Positions 1 through 8,285 of a DNA stretch of 64,000 nucleotides are shown here, piece by piece. Below the pieces are notes generated by a model, which was given only the letters and a program-made list of their open reading frames with translations, searched no databases and was not told where the DNA came from. Numbering within the stretch: the stretch's first letter is position 1; each line of letters starts with the position of its first letter. The stretch comes from Arthrobacter sp. 9AX (lineage in GTDB: Bacteria; Actinomycetota; Actinomycetes; Actinomycetales; Micrococcaceae). The stretch covers positions 1-64,000 of the forward strand of contig NZ_LR733293.1 of the NCBI RefSeq assembly GCF_902506095.1, in the 5' to 3' direction. Both the position numbers and the translations under genes were made by a program.

Positions 1-182
1 AATTTGAAACCAGCTGTAAAAACCAGACCACCCACAGGGGTAGGCAATCCAGTCAATTCAACCAATCAATAAAACAATCGGTATCAACAAACTTGGCACA
101 CTATTGAGTTCTCAAACAACAGACACACCCAGCACCACCACAACACAAAACCCGTCATGGATCGCTCCGGAGCAACTTTTCA
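1..182 (-). promoter_or_regulatory. rRNA operon leader with boxA antitermination element
   Basis: Read on the minus strand, this stretch is an rRNA leader. Positions 121-106 read TGTTGTTTGAGAACTC, which matches the actinobacterial rrn boxA, and it is followed by the AATAGTGTGCC motif usual before 16S genes. The 16S gene itself is not in the window; by inference it begins just left of position 1 and runs leftward. No protein gene is visible here. Confidence 0.8.
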
Positions 183-211
183 AACTTACCCGACTGTCCG
201 GCCCGATGCAA
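183..211 (-). promoter_or_regulatory. Predicted rRNA operon promoter
   Basis: On the minus strand a -35 box TTGCAT (211-206) is separated by exactly 17 bases from a -10 box TAAGTT (188-183). It sits about 60-80 bases upstream of boxA and directs transcription leftward into the presumed 16S gene. Further upstream promoters may exist; I found no other pair with good spacing. Confidence 0.55.
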
Positions 212-559
212 ATCCGTGTTTCAGGATCTTTATCGGTGGAAGGTCGTCCCCACCCTCTTCGGAAGCGCCCTAAAGCCCTGCCAGAATTTGGTTTATATTT
301 TGGGGGTTTGGCCGCCCGCGGTAACCAGCTCTTCGCTGTCTCCCTCGCGGCGACTTAGAAAACAATACACCCCCTCCGGCGCCTCCGCAAATCCCCCTCC
401 CGGCAGGTCCTGCACCCCTGGATTCCGGGGCAGAACGGGACATCCGCGCCCTCGGCGGCCCATCCGTTGCCTTACTTCCTTAATGTGTCCTGCAACACCC
501 TGCAGCGACAGGCTCAAAGATCGGGGACAGGCTCAATCACCGGGAGGCTTAAACAGCAG
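212..559. other. Gene-free region between rRNA promoter and rpsN terminator
   Basis: About 350 bases with no convincing coding sequence on either strand. It is more AT-rich in places than the genes (for example around 286-302). It probably holds the upstream activating region of the rRNA promoter. Nothing else is recognisable. Confidence 0.5.
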
Positions 560-591
560 AAGGGCCGGCAACCATAAGGTTGCCGGCCCTT
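560..591 (-). terminator. Terminator after rpsN
   Basis: A perfect 14-bp stem (560-573 pairing with 578-591) closes a 4-base loop ATAA. It lies about 30 bases past the rpsN stop on the minus strand and is followed there by a loose T-containing tail. It should end the rpmB-rpmG-rpsN transcript and insulate it from the rRNA operon. Confidence 0.8.
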
Positions 592-620
592 CTCAAGCAG
601 CTGGTATCAGCGGGGCTGGA

Positions 621-926
621 TTACCAGGAAGACTTGGTGATGCCCGGGAGTTCGCCCTTGTGGGCCATGTCGCGGAAGCGGACACGGGAGATGCCGAACT
701 TCTGGAAGGTACCGCGGGGACGGCCGTCGATGATGTCGCGGTTACGCAGACGGATCGGGGACGCGTTGCGGGGCAGCTTCTGCAGGCCCAGGCGGGCTGC
801 TTCGCGTGCTTCGTCGGTTGCGTTTTCGTCAACCAGGGTCTTCTTCAGCTCGAGGCGCTTTGCAGCGTAACGCTCTACGATGACCTTGCGCTGCTCGTTG
901 CGAGCAATCTTGGACTTCTTAGCCAT
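621..926 (-). CDS. rpsN: 30S ribosomal protein S14, zinc-free type
   Basis: Component of the small ribosomal subunit head. The 101-residue protein has the normal length of the long S14 form and contains no cysteine at all, so it is the C-minus type that lacks the CxxC zinc ribbon. The conserved C-terminal block with [17 protein letters not shown] is present around residues 69-85. It is last in the rpmB-rpmG-rpsN cluster, two bases after rpmG. In many actinobacteria such cysteine-free copies form a Zur-controlled backup set; whether zinc-binding copies also exist here cannot be told from this window. Confidence 0.97.
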   Translation of the reverse strand: MAKKSKIARNEQRKVIVERYAAKRLELKKTLVDENATDEAREAARLGLQKLPRNASPIRLRNRDIIDGRPRGTFQKFGISRVRFRDMAHKGELPGITKSSW

Positions 927-928
927 GT

Positions 929-1096
929 TTAGCGCTCCTCTCGGAATTCGACGTGCTGGCGGATCTTGGGGTCGTACTTCTTCAGAACCATGCGGTCCGG
1001 ATCGTTACGACGGTTCTTGCGGGTTACGTAGGTGTAACCCGTGCCCGCGGTCGACTTGAGCTTGATGATCGGACGTACGTCCTTGTCCTTAGCCAC
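929..1096 (-). CDS. rpmG: 50S ribosomal protein L33, zinc-free type
   Basis: Small protein of the large ribosomal subunit, 55 residues. It starts with GTG at 1096-1094, reads [16 protein letters not shown] and ends FREER. The family core with [13 protein letters not shown] is intact, and there are no cysteines where zinc-binding L33 has two pairs. The GTG start shares one base with the rpmB stop (TAGTG), and rpsN follows two bases after its stop, so the three are translationally coupled. Confidence 0.95.
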   Translation of the reverse strand: MAKDKDVRPIIKLKSTAGTGYTYVTRKNRRNDPDRMVLKKYDPKIRQHVEFREER

Positions 1097-1332
1097 TAGA
1101 GCTTCACCCCACGAGCGAGAATGTCGGCGACGACAACGTCGATGCCGCGTACGTCGATGGTCTTGATGCCCTTTGCAGAAACCTGCAGCGTGACATTACG
1201 GCGCAGGGACGGAACCCAGTAGCGCTTCTTCTGAATGTTCGGATCGAACCGACGCTTGTTGCGGCGGTGCGAGTGCGAAATGCTGTGCCCAAAGCCCGGC
1301 TCGGCCCCGGTCACTTGGCAGTGTGCTGCCAT
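1096..1332 (-). CDS. rpmB: 50S ribosomal protein L28
   Basis: Large-subunit ribosomal protein, 78 residues, the usual length for actinobacteria. It begins [12 protein letters not shown] and has the basic [13 protein letters not shown] segment near residues 20-32. Only one cysteine (C5) remains, so it is not the zinc-ribbon form. A GAGGAG ribosome binding site lies seven bases before the ATG. It is first in the rpmB-rpmG-rpsN operon. The three proteins together make the cysteine-poor ribosomal set typical of Micrococcaceae. Confidence 0.97.
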   Translation of the reverse strand: MAAHCQVTGAEPGFGHSISHSHRRNKRRFDPNIQKKRYWVPSLRRNVTLQVSAKGIKTIDVRGIDVVVADILARGVKL

Positions 1333-1660
1333 GACTTCTCCTCAAGAATTGAAAGTAATGATCCGCATATCGGCTGCTGGACCATGCTGCTAAGGGCGAC
1401 CCAAAAGTGAAGAAGGGCAACGGTTAGTCACGCAACTTGAGCCCCTAACTACCGGCCGCCCTGGAGAAATTACCGGGCAACCGGAGCAATTGCGCACGCT
1501 CCGCGCACTTAGCGCCTACCAAGTCTACGAGTTCACGCAATTAAAGACCAATCCGGCGCTTGAGGGTGTATAAGCATCCCGCCGTCATGGTTCCACAGTC
1601 ATAGCAAATGCAGGCGCCTTTTCACAGCTGAATGAAAGCTTCCGCGAGCATCTTTGAAGC
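1333..1660. other. Intergenic region, divergent rpmB and ferric-reductase operon
   Basis: About 330 bases between divergent operons. On the minus strand a promoter-like pair TTGGTC (1551-1546), 18-base spacer, TAGACT (1527-1522) could drive rpmB with a long leader of roughly 180 bases. No strong promoter for the plus-strand operon was seen, and no coding sequence. Confidence 0.35.
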
Positions 1661-3130
1661 ATGAAGACGCAGCTCCTGCCGGCATCCCCGGCCTCCAGCG
1701 GCTCCCGCCAACCGGATCGTCCGCGGGCATCCCGCGGGACCGCAGCCCTGTTCGCTGCCCAGCACCGGCGGCGGATGCTCCGGGCGGACCTCCTCACGGT
1801 GGTCGCCTGGGCCTCGGTTGCCGCCGCCGTCGCCCTTTGGCTGTCCGACGGCGGTGCTGCCGCCATCAATTCCCCCGCTTCCGCCTTTACCGCGGCCGGA
1901 ATCGTCGCGGGCCTGGCCGGCATGGACCTGGTCCTTTTGATGCTGCTGTTGGCAGCCCGGATTCCGCTGGTGGACCGGACCATCGGGCACGACCGCGCCC
2001 TTGAATTCCACCGGAAACTTGGCAAACCGTCCCTCTACCTGCTCCTGGCTCACGGCCTCCTGATAGCCGTTGGGTACGGGATGGCTGAGGGGCTTGATCC
2101 GATCAGCGAGTCGATCGCCCTGTGGGTGCTGGTGCCGGACATGTGGCTGGCGTTCGTGTCGATGGCCCTGTTCCTTGCCGTGGTGATCACCTCGCTGGTG
2201 GCGGTCCGGCGGCGCTTCCCCTACGAGTTCTGGTACGCGGTGCACCTGCTGACGTATGCCGCCGTCGGCACTTCCCTCCCCCACCAGTTCAGCGTGGGCG
2301 GGCTCTTCGCCGAAGGAACATGGCAGCGGTGGTACTGGCTGGCCATCTGCACTTTCACCGGCGCGGCGCTGCTCTACTTCAGGGTGGCCCAGCCGCTGGT
2401 GGCCACGTCGCGGCACCGCCTGACGGTGAGCAAGGTGGAAAGGGTCGCCGCCGGCGTGGTCAGCATCGAGATGACCGGCCTTCAGCTGGGACGGCTGGCC
2501 GGTACCGGTGGCAGGTTTTTTGTGTGGCGGTTCCTCGCCCCCGGCCTGTGGTGGCATTCGCATCCGTTCAGCCTGTCCGCCGAGCCCCTTGTGTGGAGTG
2601 CCGACGGCGGGGGCCGGCTTCGGATCACGGTCCGGAACCTTGGCAGGGGCTCGGCACAGCTGGCCAGGCTCAGGCCGGGCACCAAAGTGATGGTGGCAGG
2701 ACCCTACGGGGTGTTCAGCACTGCCGCCCGTTCGCGGGACAAGGTGGTGATGATTGGCGCCGGCATCGGCATCACCCCCTTGCGGGCCTTGCTGGAACGC
2801 ACGCCCTTCGCCCCTGGCGACGCCACGGTCATCCTGCGCGGGCACACGGAGCAGGAACTGTACCTCGGCAGCGAGATCATCGATATCTGCCGGCAGCGGG
2901 GTGTCCGGCTCTTCCATGCCACCGGGCCCCGCAGCAGGGGGGATTCCGCCAGCTGGTTGCCCGAGGATGCAGTGCGGAGCGGCTACAGCCTGGCCTCATA
3001 TGCGCCTGACCTGGCCGCATCAGACATCTACATCTGCGGCCCCTCGGCGTGGGCCGCCAACGTCATCGCCGATGCCCGTGCCGCGGGTGTCCGTCCCGAA
3101 CAGATCCATCACGAAAGGTTTGACTGGTGA
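1661..3130 (+). CDS. Ferric-reductase-like membrane flavocytochrome / NAD(P)H oxidoreductase
   Basis: Predicted inner-membrane electron carrier of 489 residues. The first ~240 residues hold about six membrane segments, with histidines at about 117, 131, 195 and 208 placed like the haem ligands of ferric-reductase-like domains. The C-terminal half is a ferredoxin-NADP reductase module: HPFSLS (301-306) for FAD, GAGIGITP (about 365-372) for the nicotinamide nucleotide, and CGP at 459-461. It should take electrons from cytoplasmic NAD(P)H across the membrane. The next gene overlaps by four bases (GTGA) and encodes an FMN-binding exported protein, followed by ApbE, so its likely acceptor is covalent FMN outside the membrane. 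The final acceptor is unknown. Confidence 0.85.
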   Translation: MKTQLLPASPASSGSRQPDRPRASRGTAALFAAQHRRRMLRADLLTVVAWASVAAAVALWLSDGGAAAINSPASAFTAAGIVAGLAGMDLVLLMLLLAARIPLVDRTIGHDRALEFHRKLGKPSLYLLLAHGLLIAVGYGMAEGLDPISESIALWVLVPDMWLAFVSMALFLAVVITSLVAVRRRFPYEFWYAVHLLTYAAVGTSLPHQFSVGGLFAEGTWQRWYWLAICTFTGAALLYFRVAQPLVATSRHRLTVSKVERVAAGVVSIEMTGLQLGRLAGTGGRFFVWRFLAPGLWWHSHPFSLSAEPLVWSADGGGRLRITVRNLGRGSAQLARLRPGTKVMVAGPYGVFSTAARSRDKVVMIGAGIGITPLRALLERTPFAPGDATVILRGHTEQELYLGSEIIDICRQRGVRLFHATGPRSRGDSASWLPEDAVRSGYSLASYAPDLAASDIYICGPSAWAANVIADARAAGVRPEQIHHERFDW

Positions 3131-3726
3131 AAGCACGAGGAGCAGTTTCCGCAGCCCTTGCCTCGGCCGGCATCCTGTTGGCCGGGTGGCAGGCCGGCAC
3201 CCAGGTCCCTGGGGTCAACGCCACAACCATCACGACGACGGCGGCAGGTTCCGCCGGCGCCGGCGCGGGCACCACGGGCAGCAGCTCCGGGGCGGCGTCG
3301 GGAAGCAGCTCCGGCGGGACCGGCAGTTCCGCCGGCGGCACGGGATCCACCGGGTCTTCCGCCACGGGGTCCACAGGGTCCTCCGGAACCGGAGCCACCG
3401 GATCTTCGGGCACCGGCTCCTCAGGCACGTCGGGTTCTGAAAGCGCTGCGTCCGGCACCTACACGGGGACTGCAGTTTCCACCAGGTTCGGCGCCGTCCA
3501 AGTCCAGGTCACCGTCAGCGCAGGCAAAATCACAGACATAACAGCACTCTCGCTGACCGACACCGACCGCAAGTCGATCCAGATCAGCAACCGCGCCGCG
3601 CCCCTGCTGCGCACGGAAGTGCTCGCCGCCCAATCCGCCAGCGTCAAGATCATCAGCGGCGCCACCGTCACCAGCAACGCCTACCTCACGTCCCTCCAGG
3701 CAGCCCTCGATGCCGCGAACCTCTGA
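3127..3726 (+). CDS. Exported FMN-binding domain protein with Gly/Ser/Thr linker
   Basis: 199-residue protein. Residues 1-22 form a signal peptide or membrane anchor with no lipobox cysteine. Residues ~35-108 are a low-complexity Gly/Ser/Thr/Ala linker, and residues ~112-199 form an FMN_bind domain. The motif SGATVTS (177-183) near the C-terminus is the ApbE flavinylation signal known from NqrC/RnfG-type proteins, with T180 the expected attachment residue. It starts with GTG overlapping the oxidoreductase stop by four bases, and the ApbE gene begins inside its 3' end. The context indicates an extracytoplasmic electron carrier fed by the upstream oxidoreductase. The linker may span part of the cell wall; that is inference. 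Confidence 0.85.
   Translation: MKARGAVSAALASAGILLAGWQAGTQVPGVNATTITTTAAGSAGAGAGTTGSSSGAASGSSSGGTGSSAGGTGSTGSSATGSTGSSGTGATGSSGTGSSGTSGSESAASGTYTGTAVSTRFGAVQVQVTVSAGKITDITALSLTDTDRKSIQISNRAAPLLRTEVLAAQSASVKIISGATVTSNAYLTSLQAALDAANL
3225..3440 (+). repeat. Low-complexity coding repeat (Gly/Ser/Thr linker)
   Basis: The DNA encoding the linker of the FMN-binding protein is made of irregular near-repeats of GGNTCCNCCGG-like units, giving GSTGSS and GTGSS peptide repeats. Such tracts can change length between strains by slippage. Confidence 0.7.
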
Positions 3727-4573
3727 CGCAGCTGCTTCAAATGAACAGCCTGCGCGGCTCAAGGCCCGGACCTTCAGCTGCATGGGCACGGTGATCAGCC
3801 TGACCATTCCGGCGGGGAAGGTTCCAGCCCCGGCCTCGTCAAACGGGCTGGGCCCGGGAGGGCACCCCGCTGACGATGAGCTGGCAGCCGCTGCCGCCGT
3901 CGTCGAACGCACGTTCCGGGACCTGGACCAGACGTTCAGCCTGTACCGGCAGGATTCGGAAGCCAGCGCCCTGGCGCGCGGGGAGCTCACGCTGCGGGAG
4001 GCCTCCGCCGTGACACGCGCCCTCTTTGCCGAAGCGCTGGAATGGCGGCTGCGCACCGAGGGCGCCTTCACCCCGGAAAGGGCCGACGGCGTCCTGGACC
4101 TGTCCGGCATCGTCAAGGGCCACGCGATCCGGGAAGCCGGCACCTCACTGCGGGCGCTGGGCTTATCTGACTGGTGCCTGAATGCCGGCGGGGACGTGCT
4201 GGTCAGCGGATCGCCGGGACCCGGAGGCGGGGATCCCTGGCACGCCGGCATCGTGGATCCAGCTGACCGCGGCTCCCTGCTCGCAGGCTGCGACTTGGGT
4301 CAAGGACGACGGTGGCGCGCGGCTTTGGCCACGTCAGGTTCCGCCGAGCGGGGAGACCATATTTGGTCAGCGTCCGCTGCAGCGCCCGACTTTGTGCAGG
4401 TATCGGTGCTGGCGGATGACATTGTCACCGCGGACGTGCTGGCTACAGCGATCTACGCTGGCGGGGTGCCGATGCTGAACCGCGCCACCGATGGCTGGGA
4501 CGTCGAGGTCCTCGCGGTCAGGGCCGGCGGCCGGCTGCTGGCAACGCCCGGATTCAGGGCTGAAGCCGCGTGA
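3710..4573 (+). CDS. apbE: FAD:protein FMN transferase (ApbE family)
   Basis: Transfers FMN from FAD onto a Thr/Ser of a target protein. The 287-residue protein has the family landmarks: CMGTVISL near residues 24-31, DLSGIVKGHAI near 130-140, NAGGDVLVSG near 158-167, and the metal-binding ADVLATAIYAGG block near 245-256. The ATG at 3710 lies inside the end of the FMN-binding protein gene (17-base overlap), so the two are coupled. The obvious substrate is the SGAT motif of the upstream protein. The N-terminus has no clear signal peptide, although ApbE enzymes often act outside the membrane. Confidence 0.9.
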   Translation: MPRTSDAAASNEQPARLKARTFSCMGTVISLTIPAGKVPAPASSNGLGPGGHPADDELAAAAAVVERTFRDLDQTFSLYRQDSEASALARGELTLREASAVTRALFAEALEWRLRTEGAFTPERADGVLDLSGIVKGHAIREAGTSLRALGLSDWCLNAGGDVLVSGSPGPGGGDPWHAGIVDPADRGSLLAGCDLGQGRRWRAALATSGSAERGDHIWSASAAAPDFVQVSVLADDIVTADVLATAIYAGGVPMLNRATDGWDVEVLAVRAGGRLLATPGFRAEAA

Positions 4574-5321
4574 GCTGCGGATATTTCGGCTGCAGTCCGT
4601 CGCCGGAGGACTTTCCGGTGACCCTGCGGACAACCCACGGCCCGGCATATTCGCGGAACCAGCGGGCGTTGGCGCGGAGGGCGTCCAGTCCGCTGAGTTC
4701 GGGAACGGGGGTCATGGGCGGGACGTCGATCGAGTGGTCATGTTCCAGGACGTCCAGCACCCGCCTGGCCATGTTGGCGTGCCCGGCCGCGGACATGTGC
4801 ATGCGGTCCTGCGCCCACATTCCCCAGTCGTAGTACTCGCTGAAGCGCCAGTAGTCCACCAGCAAGGCGCCGTGGTCACCGGCGATGCCGCGGACCAGTT
4901 CGTTGTAGATGGCGGTCCGCCCGCGCATGGTGCTGAACACCTTCGAGCCGCGCGCGTCGAAGCCTGTAAACATGACCACGGCGGCACCGGTGGCACGCAG
5001 CCTGGCGATGGCGTCGTCGTACTCCACCAGGAGGTCGTCAATGTCGATCCGGGGCCGGAGGATGTCGTTGGCGCCCGCGTAAATGCTCACCAGGGTGGGA
5101 TTGAGTTCGACGGCGGCGTCCACCTGCTCAGCCAGGATCCGCCGCAGTTTCCTGCCGCGGATGGCGAGGTTTGCGTAACCGAAGCCGGGATCGGCGGCGC
5201 CAAGCTGCTCGGCCACGCGGTCTGCCCAGCCTCGGACGCCGTTGGGGCGGGCGGGATCGTCGTCCCCCACGCCCTCAGTGAAGGAGTCACCGAGGGCTAC
5301 GAAGCGGGTTGTGAAATCCAT
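4554..5321 (-). CDS. SGNH/GDSL-family hydrolase (copy 1)
   Basis: Predicted esterase/lipase-type hydrolase of 255 residues without signal peptide. The N-terminal block GDSFTEGVGD carries the nucleophile S13. A later AGANDIL block supplies the Asn, and DRMHMSAAGH the Asp and His of the catalytic set. I chose the ATG at 5321 because the GDS motif then sits 11 residues in, as in the family; a TTG at 5357 is also open. Its end overlaps the apbE end by 20 bases (convergent). A clear paralogue lies at 6233-7078. The natural substrate is unknown. Confidence 0.85.
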   Translation of the reverse strand: MDFTTRFVALGDSFTEGVGDDDPARPNGVRGWADRVAEQLGAADPGFGYANLAIRGRKLRRILAEQVDAAVELNPTLVSIYAGANDILRPRIDIDDLLVEYDDAIARLRATGAAVVMFTGFDARGSKVFSTMRGRTAIYNELVRGIAGDHGALLVDYWRFSEYYDWGMWAQDRMHMSAAGHANMARRVLDVLEHDHSIDVPPMTPVPELSGLDALRANARWFREYAGPWVVRRVTGKSSGDGLQPKYPQLTRLQP

Positions 5322-5385
5322 TTGGCCAGTTTGCCATCCGTTGCTGCGGGCAACCAAGTTCAGTACTGTTCCCCCGCCTTGCCGG

Positions 5386-5874
5386 CTATGCGCCCGGTGT
5401 TTCGCGCAGAATCCAGTGTTCCGCGTCCAGCCTGCCCACTACTTTCTCGCCAATCCGGGCCAGGTCAAGGACGTCCTGCTCGCTGAGGGCATCAAGGAAC
5501 AGATCCCGCACTGTCTCAACGTGGCCGGGCGCGAGGCCCACGATGGTGGCCATGCCTTCTTCCGTGAGGTGGGCCGTTGTGACGCGGGCATCGTAGGGGT
5601 GCGGCCGGCGTTCCACCCATCCCCGTTTCTGCAGCTTGGTCACCACATGCGAAAGCCGAGACAGGCTCGCACTGCTGCGGGCTGCGAGCTCGCTCATCGG
5701 CAGGAAACGCCCTTCCGCCTCCGAGAGCATCGCCAGGACCGTGTAATCGAAAAGGGACAGCTTCCCCGCCGCGTGGAGCTTTGTATCGAGGGCCGCCGGC
5801 AGCAGCGTGTTGATACTCACCAGGGCAAGCCAGGCACGGCGTTCGTCGGCGTTGAGCCAGCGGGGTTCGGTCAT
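5386..5874 (-). CDS. MarR-family transcriptional regulator
   Basis: 162-residue DNA-binding protein of MarR type. A winged helix covers roughly residues 40-110: LFDYTVLAMLSEAEG, then the recognition helix region SSASLSRLSHVVTKLQKRGWVERR, and the wing with DARVTTAHLTEEG. MarR proteins bind as dimers and usually respond to small phenolic or oxidising ligands. It lies between SGNH copy 1 and a divergent YciI-like gene, which are candidate targets. No clear operator dyad was seen in the short gap to 5937. Confidence 0.9.
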   Translation of the reverse strand: MTEPRWLNADERRAWLALVSINTLLPAALDTKLHAAGKLSLFDYTVLAMLSEAEGRFLPMSELAARSSASLSRLSHVVTKLQKRGWVERRPHPYDARVTTAHLTEEGMATIVGLAPGHVETVRDLFLDALSEQDVLDLARIGEKVVGRLDAEHWILRETPGA

Positions 5875-5936
5875 GACCTCATTCTACGGTGGTTGATCCT
5901 TCAAGTAGCGCCGTGGCCGGCCGGTAGGCTGGTCGC

Positions 5937-6236
5937 ATGTATGTTGTCTCACTGAGCTACCGGGTTCCGCAGGACATCGTGGACTTCCACAACGACGCGC
6001 ACATCGCCTGGCTGCAGAAGGCGTTCGACGACGGCGTGTTCATTGCCGCCGGACGCAAGGTTCCCCGGACAGGCGGCTTGCTGCTCTCCCGGGCCGACCG
6101 CGCAACCCTTGACGCCAGCCTGGCGCAGGACCCGTTTTACACGAACGGGGTTGCTGACTTCGAAGTAGTGGAGTTCCACGCCGGCAGGGTGGCCGCTGGT
6201 TTCGAGAACCTCCTGGACAGCCCGCCCAGCGCTTAG
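5937..6236 (+). CDS. YciI-like protein
   Basis: 99-residue protein with the YCII fold signature: MYVVSLSYR strand, an HNDAHIAWLQKAFDDGVF segment carrying conserved His/Asp residues, then GGLLLSRA and the DPFYTNGVADFEVVEF region. Members resemble dimeric alpha-beta barrels and are thought to be small-molecule enzymes, but no reaction is established for most. It is divergent from the MarR gene and overlaps the end of SGNH copy 2 by three to four bases (convergent). Confidence 0.85.
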   Translation: MYVVSLSYRVPQDIVDFHNDAHIAWLQKAFDDGVFIAAGRKVPRTGGLLLSRADRATLDASLAQDPFYTNGVADFEVVEFHAGRVAAGFENLLDSPPSA

Positions 6237-7078
6237 AGTGTGGGCCCGCGGCCGGCATGCTCCCGGGCCAGCTTCTTCAGCCCGCCTTTGCGGGGCACCT
6301 TGACCGGCTCGGGCCAGCGTGGGGTGAGCGTGTCACCCAGGGTGATGCCCCGCAGTTTGCGCTCGAACAGCGGCAGGACCCAGTCATGAACCCAGCGCCG
6401 CTGGTGGCGTTCCCACTCCCGGAGGCTGAGCCTTGCCGGCGGCTCCCAATCCTTGGGCCTGATTTTGTGGGGGACGCCCAACTGGTCCAGCACCTGTCCC
6501 GCCAGGTATTTGTGCCCGGCTTTGGACATGTGCAGCCGGTCCGAATCCCACATGCGCCGGTCATGGAAGGCGTCCAGGCACCAGTAATCCACGAGGACCG
6601 CGCCGTACTTTTCGGCAATGGCCCTGACCCGGTCGTTGTAGATGGTGTTGCGTTTCTTCAGCGGCTCGAGCAGGGCTGAAACCTTGACATCAAAGCCCGT
6701 GAAAAGCACCAGGGTGGCACCCGTCCCGGCAAGTTGGGCCACCAGCTTTTCGTAGTCGGCCATGAGGGCTGCCATGTCCGTCTTTATATCCAGGATGTCG
6801 TTGCCGCCGGCGTAGAGCGTCACGAGGGTGGGCCGAATCGCCAGCGCAGGTTCCAGTTGTTCACCGATAACGTGCCGGAGCCGCTTGCTCCTGATCGCCA
6901 GGTTCGCATACCGCCAGCCGGGCTGCGCCTTCGCCAGCTTCTCGGCCACCCGGTCGGCCCAGCCCCGGACGCCATTGGGCAACCGCTCGTCCCGATCCCC
7001 CACACCCTCGGTAAAAGAGTCCCCCAAAGCGACAAAAACCCGCCGCCCGGACTCAGGAAGCAAAGGTTCGCGCACCAC
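6233..7078 (-). CDS. SGNH/GDSL-family hydrolase (copy 2)
   Basis: About 281 residues. It shares with the copy at 4554-5321 the blocks FVALGDSFTEGVGD, NGVRGWADRVAE, YANLAIR, AGGNDIL and DRLHMSKAGH, so it is a paralogue with a full catalytic set. It has a longer basic C-terminal tail. The start is uncertain: two adjacent GTG codons at 7078 and 7075 fit the family length, and the long open frame upstream is antisense overlap, not gene. Substrate unknown; it is probably a cytoplasmic esterase because no signal peptide is seen. Confidence 0.82.
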   Translation of the reverse strand: MVREPLLPESGRRVFVALGDSFTEGVGDRDERLPNGVRGWADRVAEKLAKAQPGWRYANLAIRSKRLRHVIGEQLEPALAIRPTLVTLYAGGNDILDIKTDMAALMADYEKLVAQLAGTGATLVLFTGFDVKVSALLEPLKKRNTIYNDRVRAIAEKYGAVLVDYWCLDAFHDRRMWDSDRLHMSKAGHKYLAGQVLDQLGVPHKIRPKDWEPPARLSLREWERHQRRWVHDWVLPLFERKLRGITLGDTLTPRWPEPVKVPRKGGLKKLAREHAGRGPTL

Positions 7079-7226
7079 AGCCCCCAACCTAACGGCCCAA
7101 GGAAAAGCCAGAACGACGCCGGGATGAACAGGAGATGAGCGGGGATCCGGGGTCAGGCGACCACAAGTGAGCGGGCGTTGCAGAAAAAGCCGCAGGAGAT
7201 GATGGGGGGTTTCGTAGGCGGCGGGC

Positions 7227-8285
7227 TTAGCCCTCGGCTTTGCCTTGGCGCCAGTAGCCCATGAACGCAACCTGTTTCCGGTCGATCCCGACGTCGCGGA
7301 CGAGGTACCGGCGCATGTCCTTGATGACGGCGGCTTCGCCGGCGATCCAGGCGTAGAAGGGCATGGCACCAGAGGGCATGTCGGGGTTTTTGGTGGCCTG
7401 GATTTCGGCGGTTTCCATGCGGGTGGGGGTCTCCCAGAGGATGTCCACGTCCACGTTGACGTCCTCGGGCTCAGGGCCCGCGCCGCCGTCGGCCGCCTTG
7501 ATGCCCACCCAGCCGGGCACGGGTACGGCTTTGCGCACGGCTTCCCGGAGCAGTTCGCCGTGCGGGCGGGACCGGCCGATGGAGGCGCCGCGGGCAAGCC
7601 ATGTGATTTCGACGTCGGCGGGTGAGGTGAGTTCGAGGAAGTCGCCGGCTTCGGGGACTTCCAGGAAGGCGTGGCCGGTCATGTAGTGGGGCAGGCTTTC
7701 CAGGATGGCGGAGATGGCCGGGATGGCGGTTTCGTCGCCGGCGAGCAGGACGCGCTGGGCCAGCCCGGGCCGCCATTCGATGCCGGAGTAGATTTCGGCC
7801 GTGAAGCAGTGCGCGGCGCGGTTGTTGGGGCCGATGATGGTGATGGCGTCGCCCGGCTTGGCATTGAGGGCCCAGTTTGCGGCAGGTCCCGGTTTTGTCT
7901 GGGCATGCCCAGGTTCGTCGAAATGCATCACGAAGTCCACGTCGATCTCGGGGTACACCTCGTCCAGCCGGGCCTGCCGGACGGTGTAGGTGCGCATGGA
8001 CCCTTTCACGGCGGGGTCCATGGCCAGCCATTCGCGGTACCAGCCGGCCTCGGCCATTTCGAAGACCGGAAGCGGTATTTCGGTGCCATCCTCGGCCAGC
8101 GACGGGATCATGAGCTTGATGCGGAGGTCCAGGGTGTCGCCGCGTACACCGAAGTCGCGCAGGCAGTAACCACCGAAGGTGATCCTTCGGAAATTCGGGC
8201 TCAGTTCCTGCACGGAGGACACCGTGACCTCAAACGCCAGGGTCATCGGCTCTGTGGTTGCGGAGACAGAATCGCGGATGGTCAT
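7227..8285 (-). CDS. Siderophore-interacting protein (flavin ferric-siderophore reductase)
   Basis: 352-residue SIP/ViuB-type protein. These use FAD and NAD(P)H to reduce and release iron from imported siderophores in the cytoplasm. Visible features are the N-terminal FAD-binding barrel (SPNFRRITFGG near residues 29-39; SMRTYTVRQAR near 96-106, where RxYT contacts FAD), GPNNRAAHC, LLAGDETAIPAI for the nucleotide domain, and the C-terminal FYAWIAGEAAVIKDMRRYL block that marks the family. It is last in the iron import operon and its ATG overlaps the ATPase stop by four bases. Length is typical or slightly long. Confidence 0.93.
   Translation of the reverse strand: MTIRDSVSATTEPMTLAFEVTVSSVQELSPNFRRITFGGYCLRDFGVRGDTLDLRIKLMIPSLAEDGTEIPLPVFEMAEAGWYREWLAMDPAVKGSMRTYTVRQARLDEVYPEIDVDFVMHFDEPGHAQTKPGPAANWALNAKPGDAITIIGPNNRAAHCFTAEIYSGIEWRPGLAQRVLLAGDETAIPAISAILESLPHYMTGHAFLEVPEAGDFLELTSPADVEITWLARGASIGRSRPHGELLREAVRKAVPVPGWVGIKAADGGAGPEPEDVNVDVDILWETPTRMETAEIQATKNPDMPSGAMPFYAWIAGEAAVIKDMRRYLVRDVGIDRKQVAFMGYWRQGKAEG

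Noticed and set aside
1333..1380. Zur box upstream of rpmB
   Set aside because: The best candidate matches the actinobacterial Zur consensus at only about 10 of 15 positions with no clear symmetry. Zur control of the cysteine-poor ribosomal set is plausible from other species but not supported here.
1622..2917. 431-codon open frame on the minus strand opposite the ferric-reductase-like gene
   Set aside because: Its composition is dominated by Gly/Pro/Gln/His as expected for antisense of a high-GC gene, it has no domain, and the opposite strand has clear motifs.
3225..3440. CRISPR-like or tandem repeat array
   Set aside because: The near-repeats are in frame and encode a Gly/Ser/Thr linker; there are no regular spacers.
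7079..7597. Long N-terminal extension of SGNH copy 2
   Set aside because: The open frame continues upstream into the siderophore-interacting protein gene, but the extra residues are low-complexity antisense translation. The GDS motif is normally near the N-terminus.
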